A DNA stretch of 64,000 nucleotides, from the NCBI RefSeq assembly GCF_001705235.1, contig NZ_MCGV01000001.1:3724181-3788180 (forward strand), written 5' to 3'. The stretch is from Clostridium pasteurianum (GTDB lineage: Bacteria > Bacillota > Clostridia > Clostridiales > Clostridiaceae). Shown in pieces: positions 8,487 to 16,135 of the stretch (position 1 is its first letter; each line of letters starts with the position of its first letter). The position numbers and the translations under genes were made by a program. The notes beneath the pieces were generated by a model. The model made no database searches and was not told the DNA's origin. It was given only the letters and a program-made list of their open reading frames with translations.

Positions 8487-9368
8487 TTGAACAAAATAAG
8501 AAAAGTAGTATGTATTTTTATAAGTTTAATTGTAATTTTACTAGAATTATGTGGGTGTGAAACAAATGGAATGGTAGCTAGTGATTTTCAAAAGTATGCT
8601 AGAAAAAAGTATGCTATGAAGGCGAAAGTTAAAGGTGTGGATCAAGGAATGTGGGATGTTTTGGGCAGCTCGCGTGATGAATGCTTATTATATCCTATAA
8701 ATAACCCGTCTAAAAAATTCCTAATGACTAGAGACCATCATACTATGGGGATAGCCAATGAATGTACGGATGGATATTTTAATAATTTAGTACAATCCTT
8801 GATTGAGGAGCGCATTAAAGGAATTATGGGAGATAGATTTAAAGATTTTAAATATTGCTTCTCTATTTCTAGTTATTATTGTGAAAAATTTAAAAATGAA
8901 AATAAGAATATGAGTTTTAATTTAGATGATGTTCTAAATAATAAAGATGAGATTGATATTGATACATATGTGTTAGTTGATAGTGGAGAAAAATTTGATA
9001 AAACTCAAGCGGCTGAAAGGGTTTATCAATTTATGAATGAACTTAGAAACAGTAATCTAGTTAATAGAGATATAAACATGGTATCTATGAGTTTAAGTTT
9101 TTATTTTGTAAATAGCCATACGTTTAATAAAACAAAACCAGAAATCATACAAAATGAAGAGTCTGAAGATGCAAAGCAAAACAGAAGACTGCAGGGAGAT
9201 AAAGAAGAAACTGGAGATTACGATCAAAAAGAAGCTAAGGCACAAGCGAAGATATACAAAGAAACCCATTATTATGATAAAGCAGTATGTGACATATATA
9301 AGGATAATACAGTAGATGAAATTTTAAATGATTTTAAAAGCGTAGAAGATCCTAAAAAGGGTATGTAA
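8487..9368 (+). CDS. Type A lipoprotein of T7SS-linked array
   Basis: A 293-residue predicted lipoprotein with a TTG start 7-9 bp after AGAAAGGAT. A signal peptide ends at the lipobox LCGC, giving lipidated Cys24. The mature region is shared with 10211-11095 and 11230-11898 (ERIKGIMGD, FKDFKY, LVDSGEKFDK, VYQFMNELRNSN). A charged C-terminal tail of about 90 residues follows. Function is unknown. A surface lipoprotein family next to T7SS genes fits an immunity or accessory role, but nothing catalytic is visible. Confidence 0.75.
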   Translation: MNKIRKVVCIFISLIVILLELCGCETNGMVASDFQKYARKKYAMKAKVKGVDQGMWDVLGSSRDECLLYPINNPSKKFLMTRDHHTMGIANECTDGYFNNLVQSLIEERIKGIMGDRFKDFKYCFSISSYYCEKFKNENKNMSFNLDDVLNNKDEIDIDTYVLVDSGEKFDKTQAAERVYQFMNELRNSNLVNRDINMVSMSLSFYFVNSHTFNKTKPEIIQNEESEDAKQNRRLQGDKEETGDYDQKEAKAQAKIYKETHYYDKAVCDIYKDNTVDEILNDFKSVEDPKKGM

Positions 9369-9453
9369 ATGCTATAGTTTATTAAATGATTATATAAAAG
9401 TAAGCAAGCTATAATTGAATATAAAGGTAGCCTTAAAATAAACGGAGGAAAAA

Positions 9454-10185
9454 ATGAGAGCAAAAAAAGTTGTAATAAGTGCACTAGTAATAATACTATT
9501 TTTGTTAGGGGTAAGTTCATTTAAGATAGTTGATGAATATAAGCTTCACAATATGGTTAGCTATGAAGGAAATAAATATGCTTTGTATTTAAAGGTTAAA
9601 GAACATAAATTATTATCAAATGAAATGATTGTATATCCTGAGAATGATGTAAATAGATTTTTTTATGTAAAGAAAGAGAAAAAGGATACATATAAGGATG
9701 GATATGTATACAGATTGATAGAGCCTTTATTATATGAAAGAATACTTGGAATACAAAACCAGGATTTTAAAAATTTCAAATATGCAGTTATGGTATCTAA
9801 CAATAATGATGGGAATTTGTCTGTTTCAGATTATGATTACAAAGAGCAGCCAGAATTAGAAGACTTTTTTAACAAGGAAAAAAAGGCTTTAGTTACAATA
9901 AAAGTGTTTGTCAATTATGGAGATAAACTGGACAAGCTACAAACAGCTAATGAAATAGGAGATTTTATTAATAAGATAATGAAGAACAAGTTGTCTAATA
10001 GAGATGTTAAAATATCCTTTCAATTTTATCTTGTTACATCAAAACAGTATGTAAAGATAAATCCGGAAAAATATAAATTTAAATATAAAAATGAGATTAT
10101 AAAAGATTTGACTATAAAAAATATAGCTTCTATTGAGTGCAAAGGACAAAAGGATTATAAGGATAAAGTGAAAATCACGCACTAA
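9454..10185 (+). CDS. Type B membrane-anchored protein of T7SS-linked array
   Basis: A 243-residue protein with a good CGGAGG ribosome site before ATG 9454. The N-terminus is a single hydrophobic segment (residues 7-25) without a lipobox Cys, so it is either a membrane anchor or a cleaved signal. The mature part is the same family as the truncated gene at the left edge of the window and is distantly similar in layout to the type A proteins (YKDGY, RIL, FKNFKYA, VNYGDKLDK). Function unknown. It lies between two type A genes and is probably co-expressed with them. Confidence 0.7.
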   Translation: MRAKKVVISALVIILFLLGVSSFKIVDEYKLHNMVSYEGNKYALYLKVKEHKLLSNEMIVYPENDVNRFFYVKKEKKDTYKDGYVYRLIEPLLYERILGIQNQDFKNFKYAVMVSNNNDGNLSVSDYDYKEQPELEDFFNKEKKALVTIKVFVNYGDKLDKLQTANEIGDFINKIMKNKLSNRDVKISFQFYLVTSKQYVKINPEKYKFKYKNEIIKDLTIKNIASIECKGQKDYKDKVKITH

Positions 10186-10210
10186 AGCAAAGTAAGAAAG
10201 GGTTTTTTTA

Positions 10211-11095
10211 TTGAAGAGGTTAAGAAAAGTAATATGCATTTTTATAAGTTTAATTGCAATTTCAACAGTATTGTGTGGGTGTGAAACCAATGGAATGATA
10301 GCTAATGATTACAAGAAATATGCCAGAAAAAAGTATGCAATGAAGGCAAAAGTTAAAGATGTGTATCAAGGAGGTTTAGGGATTTTTTGTAGTTCTTATG
10401 ATGAATGTTTATTATATCCGGCCAATAGCCAGTCTAAAAAGTTTCTAATGATTAGGACACATCTTTTTACAAATAGCCAAAGTAAATGCACTGATGAATA
10501 TTTTAATAATTTAGTACAATCTTTGATTGAGGAACGCACTAAAGGAATTATGGGAGATAGATTTAAAGATTTTAAATATTGCTTTTTTATCTCTAGTTAT
10601 TATTGTGAAAAATTTAAAAATGAAAATAACAATATGAGTTTTAATTTAGATGATGTTATAAATAATACAGATGAGATTGATATTAATACTTATGTGTTAG
10701 TTGATAGTGGAGAAAAATTTGATAAAACTCAAATGGCTGCAAGGGTTTATCAGTTTATGAATGAACTTAGGAATAGTAATTTAATTAATAAAAAGATAAA
10801 CAGGATGTCTATGAAGTTGAATTTTTATTTTGTGAATAGCTATGTGTTTAATAAAACAAAACCAGAAACTATACAAAAAGAAGATGCTCATGAAGAGATG
10901 TATGTAAAAAGAGTACTGCAAGGGGAAGAAGAAAAAGATAGAGATATTGAAATAGAAGATAATAAGGCGCAAGCAAAAATATATGGAGAAACGCATTATT
11001 ATGATAAAGCAGAATGTGATATATATAATGATGATACAATAGATAAAATTTCAGATGAGTTTGAAAGTGTAAAAAAATCTAAGAATGGTATGTAA
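10211..11095 (+). CDS. Type A lipoprotein, close paralogue of 8487-9368
   Basis: A 294-residue predicted lipoprotein starting at TTG 10211 behind AGAAAGGG. The signal peptide ends in LCGC. It is nearly collinear with 8487-9368, including the ERTKGIMGD, YYCEKFKNEN and LVDSGEKFDK segments and the C-terminal HYYDKAECD segment, so the pair arose by recent duplication. The gap to the previous gene is only 25 bp. Function unknown. Confidence 0.75.
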   Translation: MKRLRKVICIFISLIAISTVLCGCETNGMIANDYKKYARKKYAMKAKVKDVYQGGLGIFCSSYDECLLYPANSQSKKFLMIRTHLFTNSQSKCTDEYFNNLVQSLIEERTKGIMGDRFKDFKYCFFISSYYCEKFKNENNNMSFNLDDVINNTDEIDINTYVLVDSGEKFDKTQMAARVYQFMNELRNSNLINKKINRMSMKLNFYFVNSYVFNKTKPETIQKEDAHEEMYVKRVLQGEEEKDRDIEIEDNKAQAKIYGETHYYDKAECDIYNDDTIDKISDEFESVKKSKNGM

Positions 11096-11213
11096 ATTTA
11101 AGGATAGAAATGAAATTATGAAAACTGAGTCTGTGAAAAATATAGTTTCTATTGAGTGTAAGGAACAAAATGATAAAGATAAAGTAAAAATTACATATAT
11201 TAAAACAAAGTAA
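11096..11213 (+). pseudogene. Remnant of the 3' end of a type B gene
   Basis: The spacer translates, in the frame ending at TAA 11211-11213, to a peptide aligning with the C-terminus of the type B gene 9454-10185: NEI-K, then KNI-SIEC, then KDKVKIT. The flanking AGAAAGGGTTTTTTT leader before the next type A gene is also shared with the 10185-10211 junction. This shows that a whole A-B unit was duplicated and that the second B gene was lost except for its last 35-40 codons. Confidence 0.8.
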
Positions 11214-11229
11214 GAAAGGGTTTTTTTTA

Positions 11230-11898
11230 TTGAATAAATTAAGAAAAGCAATATGTATCTTTGTAAGCTTAATTATAATTTTAACGTTGTTTGGGTGTGA
11301 AACAGATAAGGATACAGCTAAGGATTTTAAAGAGTACACTAAAGCTAAATATGCAATGAATTTTAAGATTAAGAGTATATCTCAAGGGTCAAGTTTCTTT
11401 GGTGAAGGCAGCTATCCTGATGAATGTGTAATTTATTCTGAAAATAATCCTTCTAAAAAATTTACAATAACTAAAAATCATTGCTATTTTGGTAAATCTA
11501 CTACATATAATGATGGATATTTTGCATCACTTGTAAGCAATTTGGTAAGTGAACGTATTAAAGGAATTATGGGAGATAACTTTAAAGATTTTAAATATTA
11601 TGTTGATATTTCAAGCGACATTATAAAAAAAGATAATGATATGAGTTTTGATTTGAATTCTGCTATAAGTAATCAGAAGGAAATGACAATTAATTTATAT
11701 GTTTTAGTTAATAGTGGAGAGAACTTTGATAAAAATCAAATGAATTCCAGGGTATACCAGTTTATGAATGAACTTGAGAATAGTAATTTAATAAATAAAG
11801 GAAATCATCATATAAATATTTACTTTCATTTTTATTCTGTAACTAATGAGGTTTTTAATAAAACAAATCCTAAAATTTTAAAGCATGGAGCAAAATAA
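11230..11898 (+). CDS. Type A lipoprotein, short form
   Basis: A 222-residue predicted lipoprotein with TTG start at 11230, 9 bp after AGAAAGGG. The lipobox is LFGC. It shares ERIKGIMGD, FKDFKYY, LVNSGENFDKNQ and VYQFMNELENSN with the other type A proteins but lacks their charged C-terminal tail of about 70 residues. Its stop codon lies inside the first bases of repeat R1 (AAAATAAC), so the truncation may have come with insertion of that element. Function unknown. Confidence 0.72.
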   Translation: MNKLRKAICIFVSLIIILTLFGCETDKDTAKDFKEYTKAKYAMNFKIKSISQGSSFFGEGSYPDECVIYSENNPSKKFTITKNHCYFGKSTTYNDGYFASLVSNLVSERIKGIMGDNFKDFKYYVDISSDIIKKDNDMSFDLNSAISNQKEMTINLYVLVNSGENFDKNQMNSRVYQFMNELENSNLINKGNHHINIYFHFYSVTNEVFNKTNPKILKHGAK

Positions 11899-12076
11899 CA
11901 TTACTGAAGGAACATTAAAAAAATCCTATAAATCTAAGATGAAAAAATCATAAAATCCTAAGATATTTTAATAACTCCCTATCGGTCAGACAAATTAAAA
12001 TATCTAAGGATTTTACGATTTTTTCACCAAGATTTATTAGAATTTTTTTAAATCGTTCCTTCAGTAATGTTATTTT
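11892..12076 (+). repeat. R1: oriented 3'-UTR palindrome (A to B on + strand)
   Basis: A 185-bp imperfect palindrome. The ends AAAATAACATTACTGAAGGAAC and its complement pair over more than 20 bp, and the arms continue for about 75 bp. Arm A carries GAACATTAAAA and arm B carries GAACGATTTAAA (read inward). The centre is AACTCCCTATCGGTCAGAC. It includes the stop codon of the upstream + strand gene. The short companion module follows at about 12088-12125 (ATTCCTCCGTGCCTACGGAAT). Confidence 0.85.
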
Positions 12077-12082
12077 GATTTA

Positions 12083-12125
12083 AATGTAAAGCAAGGGAAA
12101 AATTCCTCCGTGCCTACGGAATTTA
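12083..12125 (+). repeat. Companion module of R1
   Basis: AAAGCAAGGGAAAAATTCC followed by TCCGTGCCTACGGAATTT. CCGTGCCTACGG can form a small hairpin. The same module follows R2 (about 12914-12955), R4 (degenerate, about 18668-18740) and each unit of the R7 array, always on the B-arm side. Confidence 0.7.
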
Positions 12126-12259
12126 ATATATCAAGATTAATAGGAAATTATGATACCAGAAGTGAATTGTATTTTTAATATCATGGTACTGTTAGAATCT
12201 ATAAAAAACACTTATATTTATAAATGAATAATGATTAAATAAAGTGAGATGATGAAAAT

Positions 12260-12745
12260 ATGGGGTTAGAACTTGTGCCATATTCAAATGATTATATTAA
12301 ATTTATTGAAAAGTGGGAGAGTACTAAAGAATTATCTAAGTATTTGTCTCATACTAGGCCGCAGTATTTAAGAGAATCGGATTTAGCTCTTGAAAAGCAC
12401 ACATTATTTTTTATGATAAAATTTGACGAATCAATAATAGGTGCTGCATGGCTTGAAAATATAACTGAAAATAATGGAAAACTTGGAATTTATATTGCTG
12501 ATGTGAACTGCAGAGGAAAGGGCATAGGGAGTGAAGTAATAAGAATTTTAAAGGAAAAGGCATTTAAAGAAATGAAACTTAGTAAAATATATTTAAATGT
12601 TCGTGAGACAAACAAGAGAGCCATTAGCTGTTATAAAAAATGTGGATTTGAAATAATTAAAAAGTATCCTAAAAAGCATTTTTCGGATTCTTCTTACCAG
12701 GGCGTATATGAGATGGAGCAAAATAACAGTGCTTTGGAACATTAA
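12260..12745 (+). CDS. GNAT family N-acetyltransferase
   Basis: A 161-residue acetyltransferase of the RimJ/RimL-like GNAT group. The acetyl-CoA binding motif A is visible as CRGKGIGSEVIR near residues 93-104, followed by LNVRETNKRAISCYKKCGFE, typical of the last beta strand and helix. Substrate unknown. The final eight codons and the stop (from CAA AAT AAC) are supplied by repeat R2, so the C-terminus has been rewritten by the element. The start at 12260 has only a weak ribosome site (GAGATGATG). Confidence 0.85.
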   Translation: MGLELVPYSNDYIKFIEKWESTKELSKYLSHTRPQYLRESDLALEKHTLFFMIKFDESIIGAAWLENITENNGKLGIYIADVNCRGKGIGSEVIRILKEKAFKEMKLSKIYLNVRETNKRAISCYKKCGFEIIKKYPKKHFSDSSYQGVYEMEQNNSALEH

Positions 12746-12906
12746 AAAAAGTCTATAAATCTAAGGCTAAAAAATCATAAAATCCTAAGAGTTTTAATAA
12801 CTCGCTAAAAAAATGCTCAAACAAATTAAAACTCTAAGTATTTTATGATTTTTTAACCAAGATTTATTAGACTTTTTTTAAATCATTCCTTCAGCACTGT
12901 TATTTT
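12720..12906 (+). repeat. R2: oriented 3'-UTR palindrome (A to B on + strand)
   Basis: A 187-bp imperfect palindrome closely related to R1. Arm A begins AAAATAACAGTGC and carries GGAACATTAAA; arm B carries GGAATGATTTAAA (read inward). The centre is AACTCGCTAAAAAAATGCTC. It overlaps the end of the GNAT gene. A companion module follows at about 12914-12955. Confidence 0.85.
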
Positions 12907-13170
12907 GATTTAAGGGTAAAGCAAGGAAGAAATTCCTTCGTACCTACGGAATTTCAGGTATGATTAATAGAATATTATAAGGCTCTGGCTTTACAGATTG
13001 TTCTCCTGTAATAAGATATCAGGGTATTATAAAAGAATTTTTTAATTAACGAATCAAAGTTATTAATCGTAAACATTAAGAGCGCCTGTATTTTATAAAG
13101 AAGGATAATGAGCTTCGCCCAAACCTCGTATATGATAATATTCATTATACTTTTTTTAAATCGTTCCTTA
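12746..13170. other. Non-coding stretch between R2 and R3
   Basis: After R2 and its companion module there is no convincing gene. A 34-bp segment at 13101-13134 (GCCCAAACCTCGTATATG core) recurs at 60845-60878. A solitary B-arm piece (TTTTTTTAAATCGTTCC) adjoins R3 at about 13152-13169. A short minus-strand frame here runs through the repeats and is not considered a gene. Confidence 0.6.
13101..13134 (+). repeat. 34-bp dispersed repeat, first copy
   Basis: AAGGATAATGAGCTTCGCCC followed by AAACCTCGTATATG. It differs from the copy at 60845 at two positions in the hairpin arms. It lies in the gene-free stretch between R2 and R3. Confidence 0.6.
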
Positions 13171-13364
13171 AGAGAAGTAACAGTATTTTGGAAACAATTT
13201 AAATAAAACTCAATAAGACTTTGCTCCAAATAATGAAAAGACTTAGAAATTTTAATTTGTTTGAGCTTTTTTTCAGCGAGTTATTAAAATTTCTTAGTAT
13301 TTTCATTATTTGGAGCTTAGTCTTATGAGCTTTATTTAATGTTTCCAAATACTGTTACTTCTCT
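13171..13364 (-). repeat. R3: oriented 3'-UTR palindrome (A to B on - strand)
   Basis: An imperfect palindrome of about 194 bp with ends AGAGAAGTAACAG and CTGTTACTTCTCT. Read on the minus strand, arm A (GGAAACATTAAATAAAG) follows directly on the stop codon of the AICAR transformylase gene, the centre is AACTCGCTGAAAAAAAGCTC, and arm B (GGAAACAATTTAAATAAAAC, read inward) comes last. Confidence 0.85.
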
Positions 13365-14539
13365 TAGTGATGGAACAACCTTACTTTGGAGAATGCCATT
13401 ACCATGCCGTAATTGTCGCAGGCTTCGATGACAACATCATCCCTTATAGAACCTCCAGGTTGAACGATATATTTTACACCGCTTTTAGCAGCTCTGTCTA
13501 TATTGTCGCTGAAAGGGAAAAATGCATCTGAGCCCAGTGAAACATTTTTAAGATTTGAAAGCCATTTATCTTTTTCTTCTTTTGAAAGTCTCTTAGGTAT
13601 GGATTTTAAAACTCTTCCCCAGCCTACTGTTTCAGCATCAGTAACATCGTCACGAAGGTATTGATCTATTAAGTTGTCTCTATCAGGTCTTGAAATGCCT
13701 TCTTTAAAAGGAAGATTTAATACTGCTTCATGCTGTCTTAAGAACCATATATCTGCCTTTGAAGCAGCAAGTCTTGTACAGTGTACTCTGGACTGCTGTC
13801 CTGCTCCAACACCGATTACCTGACCGTCTAGGGCAAAGCATACAGAATTTGATTGAGTATACTTTAAAGTTATCATAGAAATTATTAAATCACGCTTTGC
13901 TGATTCTGGAAGGTTTTTGTCCTTAGTTACTATATCTTGAAGTAAGCTTTCATTTAAAGGTGTTAGATTTCTTTTTTGTTCAAAAGTAATTCCGTAAATT
14001 TCTCTTCTTTCAATTACAGCTGGTTCATAATCAGGATCAATTTTTATTATAGTGTAATTTCCTTTTTTCTTTGTCTTTAAGATTTCTAATGCCTCAGGTT
14101 CGTAGTCTGGTGCTATTATACCGTCGGAAACGGATTTTTTTAGTATCTTCGCAGTAGCAACATCAACTTTATCACTTAAAGCGGCAAAGTCTCCATAAGA
14201 GGACATTCTATCAGCACCTCTTGCTCTTGAGTATGCAATTGCTGCTGGAGTTAATTCAGTGCCTTCTACTAAATATGATTTTTTAAGGGCATCACTTAGT
14301 GGAACAGCGGTACCTACGCCTGCTGGACTTACGTGTTTAAAAGATGCAGCAGAAACAAGACCTGTAGCTTTTCTTAATTCTTTTACAAGTTGCCATGAGT
14401 TTAGTGCGTCCATGAAATTTATGTATCCTGGTCTGCCGTTTAGTACTTCAAGGGGTAAAACTCCTTTATTTACATATATTCTAGCTGGACTCTGTTGAGG
14501 GTTACATCCATATTTTAGTTTTATTTCTGAAACTTTCAT
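13364..14539 (-). CDS. Stand-alone AICAR transformylase (PurH C-terminal domain homologue)
   Basis: A 391-residue protein matching only the AICAR formyltransferase domain of PurH; the N-terminal IMP cyclohydrolase domain (about 200 residues) is absent. Visible motifs are YGCNPQQ near the start, the catalytic Lys-His pair in SFKHVSPAG, GVGAGQQSRV, SDAFFPF and QPGGSIRD. It would transfer a formyl group from 10-formyl-THF to AICAR (ZMP) in purine synthesis. AGGAGG precedes the ATG. It is under a ZTP riboswitch that senses its own substrate, ZMP/ZTP. The cyclohydrolase must be encoded elsewhere, for example by a full-length PurH or PurO. The stop codon abuts repeat R3. Confidence 0.92.
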   Translation of the reverse strand: MKVSEIKLKYGCNPQQSPARIYVNKGVLPLEVLNGRPGYINFMDALNSWQLVKELRKATGLVSAASFKHVSPAGVGTAVPLSDALKKSYLVEGTELTPAAIAYSRARGADRMSSYGDFAALSDKVDVATAKILKKSVSDGIIAPDYEPEALEILKTKKKGNYTIIKIDPDYEPAVIERREIYGITFEQKRNLTPLNESLLQDIVTKDKNLPESAKRDLIISMITLKYTQSNSVCFALDGQVIGVGAGQQSRVHCTRLAASKADIWFLRQHEAVLNLPFKEGISRPDRDNLIDQYLRDDVTDAETVGWGRVLKSIPKRLSKEEKDKWLSNLKNVSLGSDAFFPFSDNIDRAAKSGVKYIVQPGGSIRDDVVIEACDNYGMVMAFSKVRLFHH

Positions 14540-14566
14540 TTATACATCCTCCTAAAAATTAAATAC

Positions 14567-14605
14567 AAAAAAAGCCTGAGTAAATCACATACAATTCACC
14601 CAGGC
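14567..14605 (-). terminator. Intrinsic terminator of the ZTP riboswitch
   Basis: On the minus strand GCCTGGGTGAAT and ATTTACTCAGGC pair and are followed by seven T. The 5' arm reuses the CCGCCTGGG strand of the ZTP aptamer, so ligand binding and terminator formation are mutually exclusive: an ON switch. Confidence 0.85.
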
Positions 14606-14672
14606 GGTCGATTAAATATAGATTGTGTTTCCTATGGTAGACTCCATTTCCGCCAGTCACACAACCTTCTAG
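14596..14672 (-). ncRNA. ZTP (pfl) riboswitch
   Basis: The minus-strand RNA shows the conserved pieces of the pfl motif in order: GUUGUGUGACUGGCGGA, a short hairpin with UGGAGUCUACCAUA, GGAAACACAA closing the first helix, and CGACCGCCUGGGU forming the pseudoknot hairpin. It lies directly upstream of the AICAR transformylase gene, a classic ZTP target. Confidence 0.93.
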
Positions 14673-14682
14673 TTTTAATAAA

Positions 14683-14711
14683 ATTATATAATAGCATAAC
14701 TTATAAGTCAA
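14683..14711 (-). promoter_or_regulatory. Sigma-A type promoter of the ZTP riboswitch transcript
   Basis: On the minus strand TTGACT (14711-14706) and TATAAT (14688-14683) are separated by exactly 17 bp. The start of transcription would fall just before the ZTP aptamer. Confidence 0.8.
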
Positions 14712-14712
14712 A

Positions 14713-14967
14713 TCATTTGTTGAGTTTTTTACTATTTACTTCCTTTATTTTATTTACAATGTGATCATAGCCCTTTGGGGAATGAGGGATGAGGCAATTT
14801 GAACAGTCCTTTATTCCATGGAAGTCTTTGTTATTTCCACCACAGTTTTCTAAAAAGTAAAGTGGGCAATAGCAAAAAAGGCAATTAAAGTTTTCTTCAT
14901 TTTTTACTTTGTGACAGGGGAAATATTCGCAGTTTTTGTGCTGAAAGAATTTGTAGTTTTCACTCAT
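14713..14967 (-). CDS. Cysteine-rich small domain protein (PF04071-like)
   Basis: An 84-residue protein with eight or nine Cys in patterns such as CEYFPCHK, CLFCYCPLYFLENCGG and CSNCLIPHS, which matches the cysteine-rich small domain often encoded beside cobalamin genes. It probably binds a metal or cluster. It overlaps the 3' end of the ABC ATPase gene by 8 bp and is the last gene of the cobalamin-riboswitch operon, which supports a role in corrinoid handling. Molecular function is unknown. Confidence 0.8.
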   Translation of the reverse strand: MSENYKFFQHKNCEYFPCHKVKNEENFNCLFCYCPLYFLENCGGNNKDFHGIKDCSNCLIPHSPKGYDHIVNKIKEVNSKKLNK

Positions 14968-16135
14968 GGTTATACCTCCTAATATAATTAATTATATTAA
15001 CTGCATCACTGCAGGAAATTACTTTATCATTAAAATTTTTTCTCAAGGTTATTACTTTTTTATTTTTTTCTAAAGCGTAATTTATGAGATCCATATTTTT
15101 TTTATTTATTTCTCCGATTTTAACTCCAGAGTCAATTATTATATCTGACAAGTCAATGATCTTTAAAGCTTTTTCAAAAACGGCTGAACTTATTTTTTCA
15201 AAAGGCTCTTCACTTTGAATGTTTAAGCACATAGTTTTGGCTATTTCATAATCAATATCATTTTTATGTAGAATTCCTGTAGAAAAGCCAATATTACATT
15301 TTGTAAGAAGCCTGTATATTGGAGTTCCCATTCCACAACCGCCTATTACATAGATACTGTTTTTTAATTGGTTTTTTACTTCTATAGAGCATAAAGCTTT
15401 ACTGAAGTTAGCATTTTCTATATTATAAAGTTTATTTATAGTACTGTCATCTAAAATATTTTCAGGTTCACCAAAGGCGAAAGCTTTTTTATTTTTAATG
15501 AGCATAACTTTATCACAGTATTTAAGAGCAAGGTCAATTTCATGCAAGGATAATATAACTGAAATTTTATTTTTTATGCTTAATTTTTTTAAAGTATTTA
15601 AAAGTTCTATTTTATGATTAATATCAAGATGAGTTGTGGGTTCATCTAAAATTATGATTTTAGGTTCTTGAACTAAGGCTCTTGCAAGCATAACTTTTTG
15701 TTTTTCGCCATCGCTTAATTCATCAAAATATCGATTTATTAAATTAAAAGCACCAACATCTTTTAGAGTATTTGAAATTTTATTTTCATCATCTTTTGAC
15801 AGTTTACCAAAAAAACCCGTATGAGGATAACGTCCAAGTGCTGCTACTTCAAAAACTGTCATGAGGTCAAAGGAAGTTTTTTGTGTAAGTACAACTGAAA
15901 GTGTTTTTGCAAGGTCGGTCTTTTTTATATTAAGAAGATTTTTTCCATTAATATATACATCACCCTTTACAGGTGGAAGAAGACCTGATATTGTCCTAAG
16001 TATTGTGGTTTTACCTGCACCGTTTGGACCAAGTAAACATATCATTTCACCTTCATTAGCACTAAAATTTATATTTTCAATTACAGCTTTTTTATTATAG
16101 CCGCAGTATAAGTCCTTTGTTTTTAAACAGTTCAT
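14960..16135 (-). CDS. Corrinoid/iron-type ABC transporter ATPase with extra C-terminal domain
   Basis: A 391-residue protein. Residues 1-255 form a FecE/BtuD-type ABC ATPase: Walker A GPNGAGKT near residue 36, Q-loop region, signature LSDGEKQK near 140, Walker B IIILDEPTTHLD, switch His in LSLHE. Residues from about 262 to the end form an additional domain beginning SIYVIGGCGMGTPIYR, with an alternating beta-alpha pattern; its function is unknown. It overlaps the permease gene by 4 bp (ATGA-type junction) and belongs to the cobalamin-riboswitch operon, so corrinoid import is the probable job. Confidence 0.88.
   Translation of the reverse strand: MNCLKTKDLYCGYNKKAVIENINFSANEGEMICLLGPNGAGKTTILRTISGLLPPVKGDVYINGKNLLNIKKTDLAKTLSVVLTQKTSFDLMTVFEVAALGRYPHTGFFGKLSKDDENKISNTLKDVGAFNLINRYFDELSDGEKQKVMLARALVQEPKIIILDEPTTHLDINHKIELLNTLKKLSIKNKISVILSLHEIDLALKYCDKVMLIKNKKAFAFGEPENILDDSTINKLYNIENANFSKALCSIEVKNQLKNSIYVIGGCGMGTPIYRLLTKCNIGFSTGILHKNDIDYEIAKTMCLNIQSEEPFEKISSAVFEKALKIIDLSDIIIDSGVKIGEINKKNMDLINYALEKNKKVITLRKNFNDKVISCSDAVNIINYIRRYNHE

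Noticed and set aside
12975-13229. 84-residue open frame on the - strand
   Set aside because: It runs through the dispersed repeat and the end of R3; no ribosome site and no family resemblance.
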